From contig JBBIII010000046.1 in the NCBI GenBank assembly GCA_037446575.1, positions 1-20,968 of the forward strand: a stretch of 20,968 nucleotides of DNA, read 5' to 3'. Positions 15,901 to 20,968 of this stretch are shown in pieces. This DNA is from JBBIII01 sp037446575 (GTDB lineage Bacteria > Bacteroidota > Ignavibacteria > UBA10030). The notes beneath the pieces are model-generated. The model was given only the letters and a program-made list of their open reading frames with translations. It was not told the origin of the DNA and did no database searches. The first letter of the stretch is position 1. The number at the start of each line of letters is the position of its first letter. The position numbers and the translations under genes were made by a program.

Positions 15901-16080
15901 TTACATCAACCCTGCCAAACCTAATGTTTTACGGGCAAGGCAAAGAGGTTGAATTTTTAATATTGAATTATATGTTGTATTATTTTTACTTTTTATGCAG
16001 ACGAGATTATAGATTACTCGAATAAAAAATTCTACATAGGTTAATTTTTTATTTTCATTCAATAATTGTTCTATATTCAT
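15901..16080 (-). CDS. Possible small ORF of 59 codons, no recognised family
   Basis: Runs from ATG at 16080 to TAA at 15901, starting MNIEQLLNENKKLTYVEFF and ending LARKTLGLAGLM. AAAGGA lies only 2 nt before the ATG, which is too close for a good ribosome site. The first half is Asn/Lys-rich, as expected from AT-rich random sequence as well as from real genes. The 3' end overlaps one arm of an inverted repeat. I do not recognise it, and a chance ORF is the more likely explanation; its position codirectional between purE and the MFS gene is compatible with either. Confidence 0.15.
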   Translation of the reverse strand: MNIEQLLNENKKLTYVEFFIRVIYNLVCIKSKNNTTYNSILKIQPLCLARKTLGLAGLM

Positions 16081-16230
16081 TTTCCTTTATCAAATTTATC
16101 AAGCTGTATGTGCGCTCATTTTTTATCTAAACGTTGTTACTAAAGCATAATCTATTTGTGGTCAACGTTATTATAGTAAAGTCGATCGACGCTTTATTAT
16201 TAAGAGTAATGTTATCGCGATCTTAATTTT

Positions 16231-16283
16231 TGCTTGGTATTATTTAGGGTTATTTTTTACTTTGCCCTTCAATGCGCCAAGCA
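16231..16283. repeat. Symmetric nested hairpin in the gap downstream of purE
   Basis: TGCTTGG (16231-16237), 8 nt, AGGG (16246-16249), 15-nt loop, CCCT (16265-16268), 8 nt, CCAAGCA (16277-16283). Both pairs are perfect and the two internal spacers are equal, giving a regular two-level stem. It may be a folded RNA element or the downstream end of the purKE transcript. Confidence 0.45.
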
Positions 16284-16329
16284 ATTAGAAATACAAGGTT
16301 TTCATAGGTCTGGCAAATTAAGTTAAAGT

Positions 16330-16350
16330 AATAATGCTATTATTTTTTTT
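16330..16350 (+). terminator. Weak terminator-like AT stem with T-run
   Basis: AATAAT-GCT-ATTATT followed by six further T on the plus strand. No plus-strand gene precedes it. An all-AT 6-bp stem is marginal, so it may be incidental or may end an unannotated plus-strand RNA covering the hairpin at 16231-16283. Confidence 0.25.
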
Positions 16351-16391
16351 CTTGCTAAGTTTGGTAACAACCATTGTAATGAAATCACTTT

Positions 16392-16883
16392 TTAGGAATC
16401 AAGTTTTTTTGATTTTTCTTTAACTTGCTCATTAAGTAATTTCTTATAGTCAAGAATTTTGTTCAGTTTTTCCTGATTACGCGAAAATATTATTTGTGCG
16501 GCAAGTATTCCGGCATTTTTCGCGCCATTTAACGCAACTGTTGCAACCGGAACGCCGCCTGGCATTTGAAGTATTGATAAAATTGAATCCCATCCTTCTA
16601 TGGAATGCGAAGATTTAATCGGCACTCCAATTACCGGGAGCGGCGAAATAGCCGCCACCATACCTGGCAAATGTGCAGAACCGCCTGCGCCGGCAATTAT
16701 TACTTCGATGCCGCGCTTATGCGCCTCAGATGCGAATGAAAATAATTTATCGGGCGTCCGGTGAGCAGAAACAATATCTATTTCATATCCTATTCCAAAA
16801 TAATCAAGCATTTCTGCGGCTTGTTTCATTATCTCCAAGTCGGATTCTGACCCCATTACAATGCTTACAATTTTTTGTTTCAT
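16392..16883 (-). CDS. purE: N5-carboxyaminoimidazole ribonucleotide mutase PurE (class I)
   Basis: Converts N5-CAIR, made by PurK, into CAIR in de novo purine synthesis. The 163 residues contain MGSESDLEIMK (10-20), SAHRTPDK with the catalytic His41, GAGGSAHLPGMVA, and the GVP...MPGGVPVATVAL stretch, all typical of class I PurE. The paired PurK confirms the bacterial two-enzyme route rather than direct AIR carboxylation. The ATG overlaps the purK stop by 4 nt (ATGA), so it is the second gene of a purKE operon. A charged Lys/Glu-rich tail follows the core. Confidence 0.96.
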   Translation of the reverse strand: MKQKIVSIVMGSESDLEIMKQAAEMLDYFGIGYEIDIVSAHRTPDKLFSFASEAHKRGIEVIIAGAGGSAHLPGMVAAISPLPVIGVPIKSSHSIEGWDSILSILQMPGGVPVATVALNGAKNAGILAAQIIFSRNQEKLNKILDYKKLLNEQVKEKSKKLDS

Positions 16884-18034
16884 GATTTTACCTTTATTGT
16901 TTTTTTAACTATCTCGGCTTTTCTGATAGCGTCATCAATATTTTCAGATAAAACTGTTACATGCCCCATTTTCCGAAAAGGTTTTGTATTTTTTTTTCCA
17001 TATAAATGTATTTTGACGCCTTCGATTGCCATGCTTTCCGTTAATCCTTCATAAAGAACGGGACCTTCGAAGTCTTTTTCTCCCAACAGATTAATCATTA
17101 CTGAAGGCATTTTTAATTCAGTGCTTCCTAATGGTAAATTCAGGATTGCACGAAGATGTTGCTCAAACTGCGACGTAATAATGCTTTCGATTGTGTGATG
17201 GCCGCTATTATGCGGACGCGGCGCAACTTCATTTACGAGAATATTTCCATTGTCGTCTATAAAAAACTCAACTGCAAGCAATCCAATTATTCCCATTTGT
17301 TGTATCAAAGAAGAGGCTATTTCTTGTGCAGATTTTTTTTGTTCGTCGGTTATACTTGAAGGGCAAACTAACATTTCTACAAGATTAACATTTCTGTTGA
17401 AGACCATATCCACAGCCGGGAAGTTTTTAATTTCGCCTTTCGCATTTCTTGCGGCTATTACTGATATTTCCTTTGAGATATTTACTTTAGCTTCAACAAC
17501 TGATTGCCCGTCAAGAAGCTTATTTAAGTCTTCTTCACTTTCTAAAATGGCAACGCCTCTGCCGTCATATCCCCCTTTTCTTAATTTTTGCACAAATGGG
17601 TATTTTAATTGATTACTCGTTACAGCGTCAATTATTTGCTGTTTGCTTTCATATAGATTAAATGGGGATGTCGGAATTTTATTCTCTTTGAAGAATTCTT
17701 TCTGCAATCCTTTATCCTGAATTAATTTTAGCGTCTTGGGATTGGGAAATACTTTTAGTCCTTCACTCTGTAGTTTTATTAAAGCGTCTGCATTAATACT
17801 TTCTAATTCAAAGGTCAATACATCGACCATTTTGCCGAATTGATAGACAGAGTCAAAATCCAGACGGTTGCCTTTAATCAAAACAGAAGCGACTCCGCTT
17901 GCGGGACAGTTATCTTCCATATCGAGCACAAATGTGGTTATATCCCATTTACTTGCTTCCTGAATAAGCATCTTGCCAAGCTGGCCGCCGGCAATTATAC
18001 CTAACTTCAAATTCGATATTACTAATCTTTCCAT
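16880..18034 (-). CDS. purK: 5-(carboxyamino)imidazole ribonucleotide synthase PurK
   Basis: An ATP-grasp enzyme that carboxylates AIR with bicarbonate and ATP to N5-CAIR. The 384 residues start with KLGIIAGGQLGKMLIQEA (nucleotide-fold N-terminus), then VDVLTFELESI, the ATP-binding VQKLRKGGYDGRGVAIL, and the metal/ATP site LLAVEFFIDDNGNILVNEVAPRPHNSGHHTIE, which is the PurK signature. Length is normal. The start at 18034 has only A/T-rich DNA upstream with no Shine-Dalgarno, as common in Bacteroidota. It is divergent from the nitroreductase gene and overlaps purE. No other purine gene is close except the PurF-like one, which is not co-oriented in an operon. Confidence 0.96.
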   Translation of the reverse strand: MERLVISNLKLGIIAGGQLGKMLIQEASKWDITTFVLDMEDNCPASGVASVLIKGNRLDFDSVYQFGKMVDVLTFELESINADALIKLQSEGLKVFPNPKTLKLIQDKGLQKEFFKENKIPTSPFNLYESKQQIIDAVTSNQLKYPFVQKLRKGGYDGRGVAILESEEDLNKLLDGQSVVEAKVNISKEISVIAARNAKGEIKNFPAVDMVFNRNVNLVEMLVCPSSITDEQKKSAQEIASSLIQQMGIIGLLAVEFFIDDNGNILVNEVAPRPHNSGHHTIESIITSQFEQHLRAILNLPLGSTELKMPSVMINLLGEKDFEGPVLYEGLTESMAIEGVKIHLYGKKNTKPFRKMGHVTVLSENIDDAIRKAEIVKKTIKVKS

Positions 18035-18115
18035 AAATTTATTTAATTTTTTTTGACACCGTGCCGCAGAAATGAATGCCGCACTTTAAAGAGTAAAAAT
18101 AATATGCACACCGAA

Positions 18116-18139
18116 GCTTATTTAGTCGATAAATTAAGC
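18116..18139. repeat. Stem-loop between divergent purK and nitroreductase genes
   Basis: GCTTATTTA (18116-18124), loop GTCGA, TAAATTAAGC (18130-18139); the arms match with one bulged base. It could be a regulator site for either divergent gene. TTGACA at 18053-18058 has no matching -10 element, so no promoter is assigned. The rest of 18035-18292 is AT-rich and shows nothing else. Confidence 0.3.
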
Positions 18140-18292
18140 TATATAGTTGCATGCGGATACTTTACGTTAATAAAATTTTAAATTACACACAACTAAACTT
18201 CTATTTTTATCATACCGAGTAATTACTTTTATTTGAAAATTGATTAATTTTAATATAACAACAAGGAAGTGAAATTTATAAAGGATAAAATC

Positions 18293-18961
18293 ATGAAAAT
18301 AAAATATATATTCTTTATGCTTTTAGCTATGCCAATTATTTTAACTTGTAATCAGAAGCAAGATGGAGGAAAAATGATTTCGCTTCCCAAGCCCAAAATA
18401 AAAGGGGAAAAATCTTTAGAGGAAGTTTTAAACAAACGCAGATCAATTAGGGAATATTCTAATAAGCCAATATCGCTTGCAGAGCTTTCTCAGCTTCTCT
18501 GGTCAGCCCAAGGAATAACAAGTCCGCGTGGCTTTAGAACAGCTCCATCAGCCGGAGCGACGTATCCTCTTGAGATATTAGTGGTAATTGGAAATGTCGA
18601 AAACTTACAGGCAGGCGTATATAGATATATCCCCTCTTCGCATTCATTAACTATTGTAGCTAATGGAGATAAGCGGAAAGAATTGTTCAATACAGCATTA
18701 TCACAAGATATGATATTGGAAGCGCCTTGTTCTATTATTATAACTGCTATTTATGAACGAACTACAAGAAGGTACGGTGAACGCGGAATCAGATATGTGC
18801 ATAATGAAGTCGGACATGTTTCACAAAATGTATCATTGCAAGCTGAAGCTCTCAAACTAAAAACTGTTGTCATCGGAGCTTTTCATGACGAACAAGTATC
18901 CAAAGTTCTAAATCTGCAAAAAGAAGAAAAACCACTTTATATAATGCCGATTGGCAAATAG
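18293..18961 (+). CDS. SagB-type nitroreductase-family oxidoreductase, exported or membrane-anchored
   Basis: An FMN-dependent oxidoreductase of the SagB/nitroreductase fold; the physiological substrate is unknown. The 222-aa reading uses the ATG at 18293 with AAGGAT seven nt upstream, rather than a GTG 24 nt earlier whose AAGGAA would be too close. The hydrophobic N-terminus ends in Cys19 (IILTC), an imperfect lipobox because Thr sits before the Cys. Next come the FMN-binding RRSIREYSNKPIS, LLWSAQGIT and APSAGATYPLEILVV, which are characteristic of SagB-like enzymes. No peptide-toxin or cyclodehydratase gene is near, so azoline oxidation is not supported. It is followed after 32 nt by the exported metallo-beta-lactamase-fold gene, likely in one transcript. 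Confidence 0.87.
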   Translation: MKIKYIFFMLLAMPIILTCNQKQDGGKMISLPKPKIKGEKSLEEVLNKRRSIREYSNKPISLAELSQLLWSAQGITSPRGFRTAPSAGATYPLEILVVIGNVENLQAGVYRYIPSSHSLTIVANGDKRKELFNTALSQDMILEAPCSIIITAIYERTTRRYGERGIRYVHNEVGHVSQNVSLQAEALKLKTVVIGAFHDEQVSKVLNLQKEEKPLYIMPIGK

Positions 18962-18993
18962 AAGTCATTGTTAAATATCTATTCAAACAAATT

Positions 18994-19842
18994 ATGAAAA
19001 GAGTAAATCTATTACTTGCGATATTAATTTCATCTACAGCGCTTGGTCAGCAATATTACGATTATGAAATATATGCAATCGAATTTGCCAGAATGAATTA
19101 TCGCACCCACGCTAAAGATATTGCAGTAGGAGCCAATCCAAAAGACACAGTAGATACTTCATTCTTTATATGGCTTTTAATTGGAAATAATAAAAAAATA
19201 TTGGTAGATGCAGGTTATAATCGGGACGCAACAAAATCTCAACAATATTTCTTGCATTACATAAGACCCGACAGCGCATTATTAAAAATAAATGTAACTG
19301 CCGATGAAATTACAGACATCATCTTAACACATCCTCATTGGGATCATATTGCCGGCATAGAACTATTTAAAAATGCAAAACTATGGATGCAAAAAAATGA
19401 TTTCACTTATTTTGTAACCGATGCATGGCAAAAGGGGGGCAATAACATTGGCTTCGATAAACAGGATGTCCGTAAAATTGTGAATGCAAATTTAGATGGC
19501 AAATTACAACTAATTGATGGTGATAGCGTTGAAATATTTACAGGTATCCGGGTGTTAACAGGTTCCAAACATACTTATGCAAGTCAACATGTTCTTGTTA
19601 ATACTAAAGACAAATCAGGAAAACCAGACTGCGTTATAATTGCATCGGACAATTGCTGGTACTATTACAATCTTGAGAATCTCCTTCCTATCACTTTACT
19701 GTTAGATGCAAATGCATACGTGCGAGAATTGAAACGAATGAAATCTCTTGTTACCAACATAGACTTGGTAATACCTGGGCATGATAGACTTGTGCTTTAT
19801 AAATTTCCGCAAGTTGCACAAGGAATCGTAAAAATAAAATAA
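18994..19842 (+). CDS. Exported metallo-beta-lactamase-fold hydrolase, AHL-lactonase-like
   Basis: A dimetal hydrolase, probably periplasmic. The 282 residues begin with a signal peptide (MKRVNLLLAILISSTALG, cleavage before QQ). The metal site is complete: HPHWDH (His113, His115, Asp117, His118), His193 in GSKHTYASQ, Asp219 in ASDNCWYYYN and His263 in IPGHD. The order and the long insert between the HxHxDH motif and His193 resemble the N-acyl homoserine lactonase branch (AttM/AiiA) rather than beta-lactamases, but the substrate cannot be fixed. Quorum-signal hydrolysis is one possibility; a lactone or ester from the environment is another. It is co-oriented with the nitroreductase and ZIP genes. 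Confidence 0.85.
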   Translation: MKRVNLLLAILISSTALGQQYYDYEIYAIEFARMNYRTHAKDIAVGANPKDTVDTSFFIWLLIGNNKKILVDAGYNRDATKSQQYFLHYIRPDSALLKINVTADEITDIILTHPHWDHIAGIELFKNAKLWMQKNDFTYFVTDAWQKGGNNIGFDKQDVRKIVNANLDGKLQLIDGDSVEIFTGIRVLTGSKHTYASQHVLVNTKDKSGKPDCVIIASDNCWYYYNLENLLPITLLLDANAYVRELKRMKSLVTNIDLVIPGHDRLVLYKFPQVAQGIVKIK

Positions 19843-19860
19843 AATTATAGAGTTATAGAT

Positions 19861-19924
19861 ACAAATGGAACTTTATATCATATTGATAAGTTTATATACA
19901 AAAGTGTACACAAATGGAATTTGA
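19861..19924 (+). promoter_or_regulatory. Leader of the ZIP gene: direct repeat, GTGTACAC dyad and overlapping mini-ORF
   Basis: ACAAATGGAA occurs exactly at 19861-19870 and again at 19910-19919, the second copy containing the ZIP start. GTGTACAC (19904-19911) is a perfect palindrome ending 2 nt before the ATG. The first copy opens a 19-codon reading frame (19865-19924) that ends 11 nt inside the ZIP gene in another frame. This could be a metal-regulated site or a leader peptide; no Zur box is recognised. Confidence 0.3.
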
Positions 19925-20729
19925 ATCACTAAAAAATATAAATCCTGTAGTATTAGCATTGATCGCTACAATATTCACTTGGGGGCTTACCGCTCTGGGT
20001 GCGGCGATGGTATTTTTCTTTAAATCGATAAAGAAATATATATTAAACGCTATGCTTGGATTTGCGGCCGGAGTTATGATTGCGGCAAGCTTCTGGTCTC
20101 TTTTAAAACCAGCAATTGAAATGCAAATCGCCGAAGGGGGAATAGCATGGCTACCTGCAGTAGTAGGATTTTTATCGGGCGGATTATTTTTATATGCAAC
20201 GGATAAAATACTTCCACACCTTCATATGGGGCTAAAAACTAATGAAGCTGAAGGAATAAAAACTACATGGCAAAGAAGTGTTTTATTGATACTTGCCATT
20301 ACGCTCCATAATATTCCTGAAGGGCTTGCTGTTGGTGTAGCATTTGGAGCATTAAACGAAAATTTTTCACCTGCCGCGCTTGGAGGGGCAATTGCACTTG
20401 CATTCGGAATAGGGTTGCAAAATTTTCCTGAGGGCGCCGCTGTATCTATTCCGTTGCGACGGGAGGGATTTTCAAGAAAAAAAGCTTTTTGGTATGGTCA
20501 ACTTTCTGGAATTGTAGAACCAATATCTGGAGTCATCGGCGCAGGTTTGGTTATCTTAGTTAAACCCCTTTTACCTTATGCGCTTGCATTTGCAGCCGGA
20601 GCCATGATATTTGTTGTGGTTGAAGAATTAATACCAGAATCACAATCTGGACATAAAACCGATATTTCAACCTTAGGCGCGTTATTAGGGTTTACAGTTA
20701 TGATGTTCCTTGATGTAGCTTTGGGATAG
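19914..20729 (+). CDS. ZIP-family divalent metal transporter, GufA type
   Basis: An inner-membrane carrier that moves Zn2+, Fe2+ or other divalent metals into the cytoplasm. The 271 residues give about eight hydrophobic segments. The two metal-site motifs are present: HNIPEG (132-137) in TM4 and QNFPEG (169-174) in TM5, together with VVEELIPES (235-243). These and the absence of a long His-rich loop place it in the GufA subfamily; a short PHLH (101-104) sits near the loop. It follows the exported hydrolase by 71 nt and ends naturally 16 nt before the likely IS edge, so it was not cut by the insertion. Nickel transport cannot be excluded but is not indicated. Confidence 0.9.
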   Translation: MEFESLKNINPVVLALIATIFTWGLTALGAAMVFFFKSIKKYILNAMLGFAAGVMIAASFWSLLKPAIEMQIAEGGIAWLPAVVGFLSGGLFLYATDKILPHLHMGLKTNEAEGIKTTWQRSVLLILAITLHNIPEGLAVGVAFGALNENFSPAALGGAIALAFGIGLQNFPEGAAVSIPLRREGFSRKKAFWYGQLSGIVEPISGVIGAGLVILVKPLLPYALAFAAGAMIFVVVEELIPESQSGHKTDISTLGALLGFTVMMFLDVALG

Positions 20730-20745
20730 CAGTTAAAATCTTCGA

Positions 20746-20968
20746 TGTCTGAAACTTAAATAAGTCAAACACCACTTGCGATATCAAGCACTGGCCACCT
20801 GATATGGAATAAATGATTCTGGTGCAGGCGGTCTGTAACCCAAAGTGCTGTGCGGCCTGATCTTGTTGTAATGATTTCTCCATTGTTCTGTAATCACTCG
20901 TGCTTCAATGACAGTATCGAATATTTCTCCGTTAAGTAATTCATCTCTGAACTTGCCGTTAAATGATT
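20746..20968 (-). mobile_element. IS3-family insertion sequence, 3' part only
   Basis: The transposase gene at the window edge shows the end of an IS3 element whose body lies beyond the window. The terminal repeat may begin with TGTCTGAAACTTAAATAAG at 20746, since IS3-family ends start with TG; this edge is a guess because the other end is not visible. The 16 nt between the ZIP stop and that point would include the target duplication. Confidence 0.6.
20784..20968 (-). CDS. IS3-family transposase OrfB, C-terminal fragment
   Basis: Sixty residues plus stop are visible, in frame from 20966 down to TGA at 20784; the gene continues past the right edge. The peptide reads SFNGKFRDELLNGEIF, then RVITEQWRNHYNKIRPHSTLG and YRPPAPE. 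This is the end of the rve integrase core: the final catalytic Glu lies just outside the window, before SFNGKFRDE, while WRxxYNxxRPHSxLGYxxP is the conserved tail, of IS407-like appearance. The OrfAB frameshift region cannot be seen. No internal stop is present, so the element may be intact. Confidence 0.9.
   Translation of the reverse strand, partial: SFNGKFRDELLNGEIFDTVIEARVITEQWRNHYNKIRPHSTLGYRPPAPESFIPYQVASA

Larger units (their letters stand above)
15719..16391. other. 673-nt gene-poor, dyad-rich region
   Basis: The longest stretch here without a confident gene. It holds the palindrome at 15763-15784, a second palindrome CCAAAATATTTTGG (15809-15822), inverted repeats GTTTGGCA/TGCCAAAC (15879-15886 and 15913-15920), GTCGATCGAC (16181-16190), a symmetric nested hairpin at 16231-16283, and an AT stem with T-run at 16330-16350. 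One weak 59-codon ORF is present on the minus strand. I see no tRNA, CRISPR or transposon end. Confidence 0.7.

Noticed and set aside
18053..18058. TTGACA as a -35 box for the nitroreductase gene.
   Set aside because: No -10-like hexamer at 16-18 nt, and it lies over 230 nt from the start codon.
20698..20883. A 61-codon minus-strand frame across the ZIP-IS junction.
   Set aside because: It is out of frame with the transposase tail at 20784-20968, which carries the recognisable WRNHYNKIRPHS motif.
1..20968. CRISPR arrays, tRNA or rRNA genes, prophage or defence genes.
   Set aside because: Reading through the gaps on both strands I found no repeat-spacer pattern, no cloverleaf-like sequence, and no phage or defence protein signatures.

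Overview
The window is AT-rich with short intergenic gaps, few strong Shine-Dalgarno sites, and several lipoprotein or secreted proteins. Together with a Bacteroidota/Chlorobiota-type PurF paralogue, PurK and GufA-type ZIP protein, this suggests a Gram-negative member of the Bacteroidota-Chlorobiota-Ignavibacteriota group. That placement is inference: no rRNA or marker gene is present. A TonB-dependent receptor shows that the cell has an outer membrane.

Layout. At 208-1272 (-) is a lipoprotein MsrA-MsrB fusion. Divergent from it, 1480-7995 (+) is a compact gene cluster for a five-subunit, NAD(P)-linked bidirectional [NiFe]-hydrogenase (group 3d type): hypA, hypB, hoxE, hoxF, hoxU, hoxY, hoxH and the HoxH C-terminal endopeptidase. 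Next come nikR and an overlapping TonB-dependent receptor gene (8230-10480), preceded by a perfect inverted repeat that encloses a promoter -10 element. This pair is very probably a nickel-controlled outer-membrane nickel uptake unit serving the hydrogenase. An intrinsic terminator closes the block at 10551-10585.

The second half is mostly housekeeping: a COG0731-type radical SAM protein (10627-11562, +), a PurF-like protein whose glutaminase site looks degraded (11671-13077, -), alanine racemase (13200-14348, +), an OFA-family MFS transporter (14555-15718, -), a 673-nt gene-poor stretch rich in dyads, purE and purK (16392-18034, -), then a SagB-type nitroreductase, an exported metallo-beta-lactamase-fold protein and a GufA-type ZIP metal transporter (18293-20729, +). 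The window ends inside an IS3-family transposase gene (20784-20966, -).

How the genes connect: HypA/HypB insert nickel into HoxH, the endopeptidase trims HoxH, and HoxEFU passes electrons between HoxYH and NAD(P)(H). NikR senses nickel and should tune the receptor. HypC, D, E and F and an inner-membrane nickel permease are not in the window and must be elsewhere. I see no wholly new multi-gene system. The most unusual items are the PurF paralogue, the NikR operator over the promoter, the structured 15.7-16.4 kb gap, and the 22-bp palindrome upstream of the MFS gene.
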